From Sitta carolinensis (Eukaryota; Chordata; Aves; Passeriformes; Sittidae): 64,000 nucleotides of DNA. Of the stretch, positions 49,001-60,304 are shown in pieces (position 1 is the stretch's first letter; each line of letters opens with the position of its first letter). Under the pieces are notes generated by a model. That model saw only the letters and a program-made list of their open reading frames with translations. It ran no database searches and was not told the DNA's origin. The position numbers were made by a program, and so were the translations under genes. The DNA lies in the NCBI GenBank assembly GCA_032173965.1, contig CM063288.1:25700001-25764000 (forward strand), read 5' to 3'.

Positions 49001-52000
49001 AGAAACCCAGCATGGTTCCAACTGCTACCTGCCCTTTGCAAGCCTTGAAAATATCATTGGCTCCCTTTTCCATGCCCCCATAAGAGATTGTCAGGATTTT
49101 TCCCTCTATGGATTTTCTGATGCTTCCCATATGTAGAAAGATTCCCCTTAGCTGCACCTAGCAAGCTTCAAGGAGCAACAAGTTCAGGTTTCAATGAGAT
49201 TTCATCCCCCCTCCTGCTGCACGCAATGGCAGCACGCCATTGGTGTCAGGATAAAGGTCTTAAGACCTGAAAATAAGTCTGGGTTGATAACTTGGGCACC
49301 TCAGCTTTTCACCATCTTTGAATTTCACTTGATCCTGAAGTGTCTAAAGATCCTGGGTTGCATCCTTAGCTGGCTGATGTGATTGTATTGCTCTCAGAGA
49401 TGCTATGCTAAGAAGCCAGTACTGAAGAGCTGGAATCTCCATGTTTTGCCCATTTTTTCTGCTTCCCTTTTCTTGCAGTGCTTAAGTAAATACCCTGTGG
49501 TTCTCGAAGAGCACTGTGGGATCTGCAGCTTTACCATGTACTGTTTCTTCTTCGGGTGAACACAGCATCAGGGTCAGAGTCCTGGCAGCATCAGGAACCC
49601 TGTGTTGTTCGGATGTTGGCAGCTGTACAGGCACACAGGAAAGGAAGCACTTTTAACCTTGCAGCTCTCCTGACCACACAGTTTTTGGGCTGGGCTGCAA
49701 AAACCCACTGAGAGCTTTTTTTTGTGGGCCACAGCTTTGCTGGCTTTGAGAGTCAGGAATGCTGCTCATTTGGGTTGCGGGTACTGCAGGGAAAGGTTTA
49801 TTTGTTTCAAAGTGTTTTCAGCAGAAGAGTGTTTATAGTGCTCTGAAGTTTCGTAAGAGCTTATTTTTTAAAGGAAACAAATATTAAGCTGTTTTTAAGC
49901 TGATGGTGATCCCTCACCATTCCTGTGTTTTTCCCATGGGATCTTTAAAAGGGAAAGTTTCATATTTTTCCAGCAATCTCTGAGAACTGCTGCCTGAAGA
50001 CCTTGATTCTACTGTGTCCAAACCAGCAGAAAGGTTTTCATGGTGTTAACAGGGCAAGGCTGAACTGAAGTGGGTCTGCACTTACTCTCTTGAGAGTCTC
50101 AGGGCTTGTGCCTTGGGGACACATTTTGACCTCAAGGGTCAATCCTGTGTCCTTTGAAGTAGGAAGGAGTTTTACATATGGGGTGGTATGAAAGTCAAGC
50201 ATTTCTGTGCAATGAGTGAGCAGCTGCACACTGTGGGAAGGAGACCACATATCCATCTCTGTCTCTCTTCACTCCCCTCATGTGTGGTGCAGATTGCCTC
50301 TCAGCAAAACTGTACGTGTCTCTCCTGACTCTCATTTGCACAGTGAGGACAGCAAATGCTAAAAAGTCCTTCATGCCCTGGCTGTCCACAACAAAGGCAG
50401 AGCTGGGACACCCCAGCACCCCAATCACAAGAGTTTTGCTGAGCATCAGCTGGTCTGAATTCCCCGGCTGTGGGCTAGAGCCAGGATCTGGCTGTCCATG
50501 TGCCCATACTGTCTTTCATCAGAGAAGGAGGTACGGCCATGGCCTGTTCAGCAAAGTTCCTGCTTGCTTGGGCCAGGCTGGAGGCAGAGGAGAACAAACC
50601 ATTTCTCTGTGGCTCAGTGCTTGTCTCAGTCACTTTTTGGACCCAAACACCAATGGCATTCCTGCTTTAAAGCGAGCAGGCTGGAATGCTCTCTGCAAAG
50701 ACACCCCATGGCTTCACAGCAGTGAGCCACAGAGCAGGGCTGGGGAGAGCCAGTGCGTGCAGTGCAGCACCAGCCTGCTCCTGTCTGTAGTTGTGCAGGC
50801 TGGGCTGGGGGGCTGTGCACACCTCTCGTGTAGGGGAAGGCACTGTGCCCACCAGGCTGCCAAAGGACAAGTTTTGGTGGCTGGCAGCTCACTTAGCATA
50901 AATGTCAGGCTCTAATTGGTATTTGATTTGTCAGGGACACTGTGCCCTCCCTGCACTCCCTGGGGGAGGTAGTAGGACTCACAGTTGCACCTTGCTGTTG
51001 AGGGCATGAGGCTTAATTGAGAGGATGTAATGGCAGGTCCATTAGAAAGGCTCTGGAGAGCAGGCTGAGAGCCTAGTTCTGGATAAGTGTGGGATTTTAT
51101 GCCTTTTGACGGGCTGATTTAGAGACTGAAATGGCAAGGACTTGGCAGGCTAATTAACACATAATCAAAATTGAGGGGATTTTCCAGTAGATGCAGTGCT
51201 CTAGTTAATATAAATATTAGTTTTATGGAGGATTGACTTCCTATCCTAAATGAAATCCTGTCATTGAAGAGAGGCCTGTCATGAAATTATAGTCACAGCC
51301 TTTTGAGGTGAATTTGCCTGATTTGCAAAAAAATTTAAGAATATGATAACTATCCAATTTCAATCTGCATATTCATGCAGCTGCCATTCCCTTGCTACCA
51401 AACCACCTTGCAGCCATTAGGGCATCCAAGCTGATCTGCTCCCCAGGAAGTGCCAGAGCTGATGCAGCTTCAACCTCTCATGGCCCAAATGAACAGCAGG
51501 ATCATGCCTCATTGGGATATCCCCTTGGTCATGACACTGTGTGGCTGGGGTGGCATTTGGGGCTGTGCAAGGACCTATGGTCACCTATGGGATTTGACAG
51601 ACAAGAGGTGGCTGCCACTGGGCTGCAGTGCTGCCAGCTAAAGCATGCCGTGCAGCAAAGGAGAGTGCAGCAACCTTTGGAGGGGCATAAATGAAGGCAA
51701 TTCATGTGGTTTCTCCATAGGAGCAGCAGCTGTGAACTCAATATCCAGTGAGGGGGAAAGACAGAGGGAATCTGAAATCTCAATTATTGCTTGTGTACAT
51801 GCTGCCCAACATGTTTTGCTGGAACACCTCCAGATGTGATGCTGAGATCCATAAGGAAAGGTGCTTTCCTTGAGAGATGGGGTGAGATGTGCAGGACCCA
51901 AGCACAGGCAGGCTGACCTTGCAGAGGGGGCGGCTGCTGTGGCTTGTGCTTGCAGTCTGACCCAAACTGTGAGGCTTCATCCCCCACTGCCCCTAATGTC

Positions 52001-55000
52001 CTCTCAGATGGCTTCGTAGCAGGAGGGGACAGGTGTGCCAAAAGAAAACTGTGTTGCCCAGATGGTTGGTTTGCAGAGCCCAGCTGGTGATTTATCCTGG
52101 ACTCACTGCCATGCACACAGGAGGGGCTCTGCCATCGTCTGGCTGGGGTGGTTCCATGTCCACATTACTGGCTCCCTTGCATCCAGATGATCCCATAAAT
52201 CTTCCATGAGATTTATGCTGTAGCATCAGTTGCAAAAAACAGTTGTAAAATGCCTGAGTGGGTTTGTCCTGCCTTTTTTGATCCAGTGCTTTGAACTACC
52301 AGTGCCAATTCTGTGGGGGATGTAGCTATCGTGTTAGGAATAGAGACTGCAAAGCAAAGTTCTGGGAAAGGGATTAAAATGCATTTCTGATCCTGGAAGA
52401 ATTGATCAGCTCATCGTTGCAAAGCTCCCTTCAAGTGTTTTAACAGGGGAGATCAGCCTTTCAGATGCTTTCTGTGCCAAAGGCTTCCATTTACTGTATC
52501 AATCAGAGTGACTACTGGAACCACCAGGTTCCCACATGCTGTTCCAACAATTAGCTCCACAGTGCCCTTTTTCAGTCAGCCTCAGCAAATTTGTAGGGCT
52601 TTTCCAAAGGTCCAACTAGCCATTAGAGTGATCCAGCCATTTCATCTTCAAATGACAGAAAGTCATGCCTGCCTGCACTCGACTTTCCACCCCAGAACCT
52701 GGTGCTGGTACCAGGAGCAAGAGCGCAAGGTGCCCAAACTCACTACTACTTGCAGGGGAGCAACTGGAATATCTATAGACTGAGCCTCCTTGCAGCCCTT
52801 GGGACTGACAGTAGGTCCTGGAGAGCTCTGTGGGCCCCAGCAAGAACTGGGCAGCTAGCACAGGAGATGGAGGGCTCCCAAGTCTCTGAAAGATTCTGTG
52901 TTGCTGAGGGGAGCATTAGTTTTGGCTGCAGTCTAGGAGTTTCTTTGATTTCACAGTTTGATAGGAATGGGAACAAACAGAAGGTCACTGTCTATCCTGG
53001 CAGGAGGGATGTGACTCAGAGGCACACAGGCTCTTCTGCTGAAGTGGCAAGGCAGCCACACTGGGTACAACTGGCTCCCAGGGTGTGGATAATGGGAGAT
53101 GTCCAGCTGTACAATTAGAATAGTCCCCTATGGTCAGCTGTGGGCTATGGGTAGATCCAAGGATGGCTCAAAAACCTGCACTCAGTCAGGCTGCTTAGAT
53201 ACTGGCACCAAAGGTTGGTCTGGAACTTTGAGGATTTGGATTTGCTCATTCTTGAGCTGGCTAGTGCTTTTATTAAAGATTTGCCTGTGAGACCATTTCA
53301 GCTGTGAGATAAATGTATGACTGCAGTCTGATTTGCTCCCTTGTTTGTTGTTGCTGTTCTTTTCTTGTTGCTGCTTTTTTATTTGAAGAGGCTTGTAGTG
53401 AATTACAAAAAGAGGATTTTAATTCAGGAGACCTTGATGACTTATTATGCCTTATCACTCCTTAGGCATGGAGTACAGCTTGTACTTTTTTTTTTTTTAA
53501 TTCCTCCACTTGTTTATCTCCCACATCTCCTCCTCCACTACTACCACTCTGAGGTAAATCACAAGAACACTCCTCCATTAGAAAACGGCATGGTACTTTT
53601 TCAAGTGATTCACTCAAGCAGGAGTGGGCAAACACACTTTCATCCTTTTTTTCTGCTACTGTTTGTTGGCATGAAGTGCCAGGTGGTCCAGGGACATTTC
53701 ATAGGTGCTGAAAAATTTTGCTAAAATGTTGCTGTTTCTTTATGTGGCCAGTTGGGAACAGATTTGTCCTTCATGCAGCAAAATCAGTGAAAGTTCTGAG
53801 CAGTGGATATGCTTTTGAAGTACTTTGATCACACATGCTGGGAGTAGAATTATGGCAAATATTCCTGTTATCTTGTCCTAAATTTATTTTAGAAGGCTGC
53901 ATAGCTCACAGTGGTTGGTTTCTGCTCTCTGGCACTGACAGTCTTGCAGCAGGGCCAGCGCCATTGATAGATCTCCCTTGGGCTGCAATGTCACATGACT
54001 GCTGAGCAGCAGTGAGGTTAGCTGCTGTTTTCTGGCTGGGACCTGTCTTTCACGGATTCCATGTTCAGGTCACCCTGGTTTAAGTTTTGGAGGTGTTTTG
54101 AGTGCACTTTGCAAACATCCTGAGTACAGACACTGCTCTTGCCATTGCTGTGGGCACTGAAGCCACAGGGGGAGCAGGGCAGACAGAGGCAAGGTGCTGC
54201 TCAGAGCTTGGCCCATCAGGCACAGTAGGCTAAGATGTGGGGGAAGGAAGTAACAAACCCTTCAGCGTAGTTCTGGGGCAGAGATAATCCTCTTGTGTCT
54301 GGGCTGGCACCTGCTGGCATGAAGCACCAGTGGCACTTGGCCACTGTGTAGCAAGAGCAAGTGTACGTGTCCCTCTGTTGAGCAAAATGCAAAATCTAGC
54401 AATATCTGTATTTGGCCTGTCTGGGTCACCTTGCACTGCAGCTCTGCAGCTGGAGCGACCCAAGGGACTCTGCCCTGAAATTGGTCATGATGGAGGAACG
54501 GGTAAAGATCACTTCAGCTACATGCTTGGCTTTCAATCCATGCTAAGGGACTTCAGACATCCAAGCTGCAAATGGGAAACTCGTTGAGGAGGCTTTTCAG
54601 AGAAGGCTGGAAAGCAGCTGACTGATTCCAGATAAAGTCAGGTGTTCCTGGGGATTTGTATCCATTGGCTTTTGCTGTTATTGGTATTCAGATCAAATAT
54701 CTCCAGTTTCAGTCTCAGCCTTGAACTTCTCCTGGGATATCAAGTGTATCAAATCTCTCCTCCCCGAGGACTGACAAAAAATGTGTCACAATTTAAATGT
54801 AATATTAGAGCAAGTGAATCCTCTGTTGTATGTATTTCAGCTGCCTTCAAGTTTGCAACCACCCAGTTGTCACCTATGAATGCTTCATGCACTGGGTCCA
54901 TGTCCCTCCTCTGCTGTGCTTTCAAGTCTGTTTTGCTGCATTACAGAAAAACTGAAAGCCAGAGTTTCATTTTGTTGTGTGTAGCCTCAAAACAAGATGA

Positions 55001-55428
55001 GTTTTCAGCACTGGCATTTAGAAAAATCCACCTCAGGCTTGTTCACTGAGGAAGCTCCCAGTAGAATAAACACACATACCCCCCCCAATGCAATTATTGT
55101 GGCATCTCTTCCTCTGTCAGTAACTTGATCCACCTTTTTAACTTCTTTCTAATTATGTCAGTCTTTTTCCTATCCACTTTCCCCTGTTGCTCTCCTACCC
55201 AGGGAGAGGGTGGTGGCTGGTGAGGGAAATGTGCATGCCGATGCCCTGCCAGGGCTGCACAGGGTGCAGCAGTGGTACCACTGCTGGATGAGCACACAAA
55301 GGGTGCCAGTGTGAGACCCCACTTTCACAGGCTTGGAGCTGCACTGCCAAAGCCACTTGGCAGGAGGTGAGACACTTGTTGCCAGTGGCTGCAGAAAATA
55401 ATGGAATGGTGTTTTCCTCTTTGAACAG
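46007..55428 (+). other. NRP2: NRP2 intron 12 (9.4 kb)
   Basis: Runs from GTAAGA to TTTGAACAG. Open frames here include the longest in the window (50280-50915, 211 codons), but none shows a recognisable motif, signal or splice context. A 13-base T run lies at 53486-53498. An AT-rich, repeat-free block at 51090-51390 looks like a conserved element. No RNA gene or transposon is recognised. Confidence 0.9.
51090..51390. promoter_or_regulatory. Candidate conserved non-coding element in intron 12
   Basis: A repeat-free, AT-rich block with GGCTAATTAACACATAATCA and TTAATATAAATATTAGTTTT, rich in homeodomain-type cores and free of simple repeats. Conservation is untested, so this is a candidate only. 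Confidence 0.25.
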
Positions 55429-55691
55429 ATGTCAAGAATTACCTGCAACTGCAAAGCAGCGGAAGGCGGGAAAGCCAGCGAGCCCGGCTCATCAGCCCCA
55501 CCATCTATCTGCCCCAGAGTGCTGTCTGCATGGTTTTCCAGTACCAGGCATGGGGCAGCAATGGGGTGATGCTGCGGGTCTGGCGGGAAGCCAGCCGGGA
55601 GCACAAGGCACTGTGGGTCATCACAGAGGACCAAGGGGAGGAGTGGAGGGAAGGCCGCATCATTTTGCCAAGCTATGACATGGAGTACCGG
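55429..55691 (+). CDS. NRP2: NRP2 exon 13: core of MAM domain
   Basis: The acceptor is TTTGAACAG and the donor CGG|GTAAGA; 263 bases, residues 662-749, phase 0 out. It reads D-V-K-N-Y-L-Q-L-Q-S-S, then ARLISPTIYLPQSAVCMVFQ, then YQAWGSNGVMLRVWREAS, LWVITEDQGEEW and GRIILPSYDMEYR. The ARLISP, VCMxFxYxxxG and GRIxLPSYD elements are the conserved MAM strands. GRIILPSYDMEY is characteristic of NRP2. The frame is intact. Confidence 0.97.
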
Positions 55692-55947
55692 GTAAGATGC
55701 TTGCAGAAGGTGTGCTGGACCAGGTAGACTTCTCCAGCATCTTGATTTCAGTGTTTCAGAGCCCAGGCCCATTCATCATTAGGGAATGTGGCTGTTTTCA
55801 TTGTGTTTCTCAAGTTACCATAGTAACTAAGCTACACTGTTTGTTATTCTGAGAGTGCCTGTCTTCTGCACAGACTTGGGTCTTTGTTCAGCCTGTTGCC
55901 TTTCATATTCCTCAGATCTCCCATTTTGGAAATATTCTCCTTTTTCC

Positions 55948-55970
55948 TTTTTTTTTTTTTTTTTTTTTTT
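55948..55970. repeat. Poly(T) tract, 23 bases
   Basis: An uninterrupted T run in intron 13. Confidence 0.9.
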
Positions 55971-56854
55971 CTATTTTGTTTTGTTTCATTTCCTCCCCCT
56001 TCAACTGAAGGTCATCTCATAGTCTGACCAGAGGCAGATGTGCAGCTCCAGGGAGCAAACCCAGCAGCCAGGAGAAATGGGAAACTGGGAGGGACACAGC
56101 CAGATCTTAAGGGTGCACAGCAGACAGCCATTCTTCAGCCTCTGCTCTGCAAGTGTTGACATAGGAGGAGGAAGAGGGAATGCAGGCTCATTCGTGAACC
56201 CTCTTCTCTGATACCTTAGCCTAGATCAGAGGGCTGGGTGCAGGGCTGTGGGATCAAGGCCCTGTCCCACTGTCAGGAGATCAATGGAAAAGAAGGGATG
56301 AGCTGGAGGGAGGAAGGTAACTGTGCTGCCTTGCCACAGCCACCTGAGCCCCTCTGGCACAGCTGTACCAGCACCCCGTGGAGAGGCTGCTGCTTCCAGG
56401 AGTGTCTTTGGCATGGCTGTCCCTTCCAGGCAGTGTGCCGTTTGCCAGGGAGACAGCACCACTGCTGTCACTTGTTAATGAGCATCAGCACAGCACCCAG
56501 CACCCTCCAAGGCAGAAGGAAATACGGACTCCCAGGCTTGAGGCAGCGCCTTAGTGACCACCCTGGTGGGGATCCTTGCTCCAGCCAGCTCCCAGCCCTG
56601 ACCCTGACCAGGGAGCTGCTGCTGTCAGGACACTGACCCCTCCAAACTGCTCCCTCCCACATGGGTTGACGGCCTGAGCTTGGGACCCACACCCCAGACG
56701 TTCCATTGCCTATGCAGTCAGATGCCCAGCCCTTCAGGGAGGTGTCCTTGCAGGCAGGCATGGATCCTAGGCACCCTAGGTGAAAGGGAACACCTATTAT
56801 GGGGAGAGAAGGTTTGTGAAGTACATAGCCCTAGGAAATTATTTGGACCCTTAG

Positions 56855-57030
56855 AATCCTTGTATCACTAGGGTTGGAAAAGTCCGCCAGGATCATCAAG
56901 TCCAGTCATTAACCTGACATCATCATGTGCAGCACTAAACCATATCCACAAGTGCCACATCCATCTGCCTTTTGAATACTTCCAGGGACAGTGATTCCAC
57001 CACTTCCCTTAGCAGCCTATTCCAATTCCC
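56855..57030 (-). mobile_element. CR1 LINE fragment (3' end, diverged)
   Basis: On the plus strand it reads like the reverse complement of an avian CR1 3' end. In order: AATCCTTGTATCACTAGGGT (a decayed copy of the ATTCTATG-type end), TTGGAAAAGTC, GATCATCAAGTCCA, GCACTAAACCATATCC, GTGCCACATCCA, then CTTCCAGGGACAGTGATTCC and CAGCCTATTCCAA. CR1 elements are typically truncated at the 5' end, as here. Only the non-coding tail is present, so it is a dead copy. It is the best internal evidence that the genome is avian. Confidence 0.9.
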
Positions 57031-57039
57031 TCAGAGTAG

Positions 57040-57480
57040 GCAGGGAGACATAAAGCAAAAGCTTTGCACTGGACCTGCCTGACTAGTTTGTTTGTATGGG
57101 TTTGGCTTTTTAATAAAATACCAGAAAACACAATATGCCTACAGATAAGAATGATGGGCACTCGTTGACTACTTTGTGTGCTAAACGTGAATATACCAGC
57201 ATTAGCTGAATAATGGCATCATTATGTAAATATTGCAAATGTCTCCACTCAGCAGTTCTTAGAGCTAACGACTCTACTTATTTTAGTAAATATATTTTGC
57301 CTGTGATTAAGTAGGAATAAGCTGACCCTTCTCCTCTGACATTTAAATATTTCTTATGTAATATTGATGGGAAGAGCACTTTAAAATTAATGTAGCTGTG
57401 CATTTTGTGTCCTTCCCTTCCTTTTTGTGATCGTAGCTCAGTCAATACCGTGGGCCAAAGCAGCTGCTGCAGTAACTTGT
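57040..57480. promoter_or_regulatory. Candidate conserved non-coding element upstream of exon 14
   Basis: AT-rich, repeat-free sequence directly after the CR1 tail, including AATAATGGCATCATTATG (an imperfect inverted repeat near 57210-57227), ATTAGCTGAATAATGG and TTTAAATATTTCTTATG. The character is that of vertebrate conserved intronic elements. Conservation is untested. Confidence 0.28.
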
Positions 57481-57783
57481 TCATTTGTGCAAGGACTAGG
57501 GAGGTTCACAGAGGCCTTATTTGCTATGAGAGGCGTTTAACTGAACAAGTTGCAAGCCAAGTGCTGCTTAAGTCAGGCAAAGATCTCTGTGTTGAACCTG
57601 TCCTTGCACAGCACCTTTCCCTGGGGAAGGGGTGGCAGAGGCAGGGCAAGGAAGCAGGACTAGTGTCAGGTGATCGACAGGTCTGCCAGGAAAGCCAGGA
57701 ACAATTTCCCACCTTTCCCTTGGGAGCAGCAGCCACTCTGCTTCCCAGCTTTGCACTGACACTTCTGTCCTGCTTTCCCACAG

Positions 57784-57880
57784 ATCGTGTTCGAGGGATT
57801 TATCCGCAATGGCCACTCGGGAGAGCTGGCCCTGGATGACATCCGGCTGGGCACCGACATCCCACTGGAGAACTGCATGG
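57784..57880 (+). CDS. NRP2: NRP2 exon 14: end of MAM domain
   Basis: The acceptor is TTCCCACAG and the donor CATGG|GTACGT; 97 bases, residues 750-782. It reads I-V-F-E-G-F-I-R-N-G-H-S-G-E-L-A-L-D-D-I, then RLGTDIPLENCM. The VFEGxxxxGxxGELALDDI motif is the standard C-terminal signature of MAM domains. NCM plus the split Glu codon leads into the juxtamembrane segment in exon 15. The frame is intact. Confidence 0.97.
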
Positions 57881-58267
57881 GTACGTGCTGCACCCCTCTG
57901 CGGGGGCAGGGGGGCACCTCAGGCTGGAGAGCCTTGGCTTGCACGCTGTCCCTGGGCCACATCTCCCCTGGCTGAGTTACCAGGAGTTTCTGCATCTCCG
58001 CTGGGACATCCATTGCTCATGAAAGAAATGAGGGCGACTCAGCCTCTGGGGGACAGGGGCCCTGCCTGCATTGGTGTGAGGAGAAGGAAGCACATGTCTC
58101 TGCCACGCAAAGCTGAAAGAGCAGCTGAGGGTTACTGAGGACTATTCTGTGTGATAAGGACATAGACCAAATTTAAAAGGAAAGTGCTGAACAAAAGAAG
58201 CCAGCTGTCAGTCAGTATTACACACTTAGAGGGGGCGATGAGTTCAAAAGGAGCCTTCTCTAATAAG

Positions 58268-58286
58268 AAAAAAAAAAAAAAAAAAA
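58268..58286. repeat. Poly(A) tract, 19 bases
   Basis: An uninterrupted A run in intron 14. Confidence 0.9.
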
Positions 58287-58394
58287 CAGCAGAGAGGTTT
58301 TACAGCAATGTTAACAGAATAACAAAAGAAAATTTTGCCCTAGAATTCACCATTTCCCAAACCAGGCCAAAAGCTGGGTAAAAACAGAGGACTT

Positions 58395-58406
58395 GGGGGG
58401 GGGGGG
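58395..58406. repeat. Poly(G) run, 12 bases
   Basis: A run of 12 G in intron 14, a likely place for length errors in sequencing. Confidence 0.88.
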
Positions 58407-59209
58407 AAAGAGAAAAAAAAGTGTGTTTCAGCAGTTTGCTGGTGGAGCCCTTGCCCTGCACTTTTCCTCCAGCTGGCATATCCATGCAGTCACACTGATG
58501 GTTCTCTCTGCCATCTAGCCTGGGTGTAGATTTAGAGGTATCCCAGTTGAGCATGGGACCATCAGTATTTCATTAGTGGGATCTGTGCTGAGAGCTGTCC
58601 AGAGGTCCTGCTCTTCTGCATGACCTGGAGAGAAGCATGTTTCACTAGGAAATGTCTGACCCATCCTGAAGCCAATAGAAAAAGCAGATAAGAACCTCTC
58701 TCCCTTTTGGGCTTTGAAAGGCCCCATTCAGTGAAGCTGCTCTCCTCACCCCCACCAAAGGATGATCCCAGTGCCTCCTAACCCAAGCAGGACAAACACT
58801 CTTCCAAGGAGTGTATCTCAGGTGAGGAAGTACCAGACAAACTTGCTTGGGAAGAGCTAGTTACATTGCTTGACCCCTATGGGGGCAGGTGAAGGTGAAG
58901 ATGGTGCAGGAACCAGCACTGAAAATAAAGCAGAGGACTAGGCCTGCCCCAGAGAGGCTCTTAAGCACCTCAATCCCCGTTTCTTTGATGCTTTGAACTC
59001 TGCTGGTCTCCCATCTGCCAAAGGAGCTAATACTTCAGATGTCAAATTCCCTGTATTTAAGGCTTGACAGTAGTGTTTTAATCTCTTGCCTTCTATGGCA
59101 TTAAAGAGAAGCAAGACCCACGATTAACACTAATAGCATTCCCTATCTAACTTCTTTGGAGCTCAGAAATTCATGTAGCTCCAGTCTTTTTGTATCTTGG
59201 GCCTCATGA

Positions 59210-59830
59210 ACCTAAAGCTCAATATTTCAAAAACAAAAGCATTAATAAATTACAAAGTTTCAAGCATTTTCAGCCCAAAAAAACCCACACCTAACTGCTA
59301 CACATTACCCAGTCTAGGAAGTTGAATGTGGATCTTAAAACCAATAAGGATTGTTTGTTTCAGATCATTTCCAGCAAAGGGCTCTCACTGCAAACTTTAG
59401 CATAACTTAGGAGTAATTTCCAATTTCACCAAAGTAATAACGAAATGGTAGCAATATCATGCTACTCTCTTTCTTTCAGAGCCATGAGAATAGCTGACTC
59501 CAGTACAGGCTACTGTTTTTTCAAACATAATTCTTGGAGGTAATCTGATTCCTTTTTAGCATGAAAGAACGCTAATAAGTCATAATAATTTTTTTCCTTT
59601 GACAAATGTGTCATTCACGTTTTGAACCCGAGTGATGATTTCATAGCACTCAGTAGAGCCACAGTCTGCTTCTGTGACTCAGAGGCATAATGCAGAAGTA
59701 ACCTAAAAATAATCAGAAGTCTATTACTTCTGCAAGAAAGTAATCAGTAGTAAGTACCGATTATTGCTTTTCAGATCCAGTAATTTGTAATAGATTACAT
59801 CTTCAAAGTATCTTGAAAGAAGGAAAAATA
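59210..59830. promoter_or_regulatory. Candidate conserved non-coding element upstream of exon 15
   Basis: An AT-rich, repeat-free block of about 600 bases with many TAATC/GATTA and TTACTTC cores. It includes a perfect inverted repeat (59691-59701 with 59724-59734). It ends about 470 bases before the alternatively spliced exon 15. It could be an enhancer or an intronic splicing element; both are inference. Confidence 0.28.
59691..59734 (+). repeat. Perfect 11-bp inverted repeat (potential RNA hairpin)
   Basis: TGCAGAAGTAA at 59691-59701 and its exact reverse complement TTACTTCTGCA at 59724-59734, separated by 22 bases. In the transcript this can form an 11-bp stem. Confidence 0.85.
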
Positions 59831-60304
59831 TCACTTGCCTTTGTTTTTTGTCACTGTGAGATGGAGAGGAGCAGGGCATCACTGCCCAGAATTAACACAG
59901 TTCCCCTGTGAGTAACAGTGCCAGAGCTGAGCCAGAAACCAAAACCACATTTGGAAATTTAGGGGGTTTCAGGATTTCATCACTGGGCCAGGTGAAGCTT
60001 TGTCATTGGATGACTCAGGCCAGCCAGGCTGAATCCAAATGACCCTGAACCTCAGACATATTTTTCTCTGAAGTGTGTTTAAGTCAAAGCTTTTTGTGTC
60101 TGTTTGGTGCCCAGCTGGAGCCGGGTTTCTTGTGGTCCTGGCTGAGGTTGGCTGCCTCCCCATGCTGTTCCCAGTGAGTGGCTCCTGTGGGACACAGCCA
60201 CACGCCTGCTCCTCTTGGCCACTGCAAATCAACGAGGGTGTGAACTGGGGGCTTGGTGTGTAATGCTCTCCTCTCTAATACGAGCTTTTGTTTTTCCTCT
60301 GCAG

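Larger units (their letters stand above)
55692..57783 (+). other. NRP2: NRP2 intron 13 (2.1 kb)
   Basis: Runs from GTAAGA to TTCCCACAG. It has a 23-base T run (55948-55970), a CR1 retrotransposon tail (about 56855-57030, minus strand) and an AT-rich, conserved-looking block (57040-57480). No exon or RNA gene is recognised. Confidence 0.9.
57881..60304 (+). other. NRP2: NRP2 intron 14 (2.4 kb)
   Basis: Runs from GTACGT to TTTCCTCTGCAG. It holds a 19-base A run (58268-58286), a 12-base G run (58395-58406) and an AT-rich unique block at 59210-59830 with a perfect 11-bp inverted repeat. No exon or RNA gene is recognised. Confidence 0.9.

Noticed and set aside
50280..50915. Longest uninterrupted open frame in the window (211 codons, plus strand)
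   Set aside because: It lies inside intron 12, has no recognisable domain or splice context, and its composition looks random. In a GC-moderate intron such frames are expected by chance.
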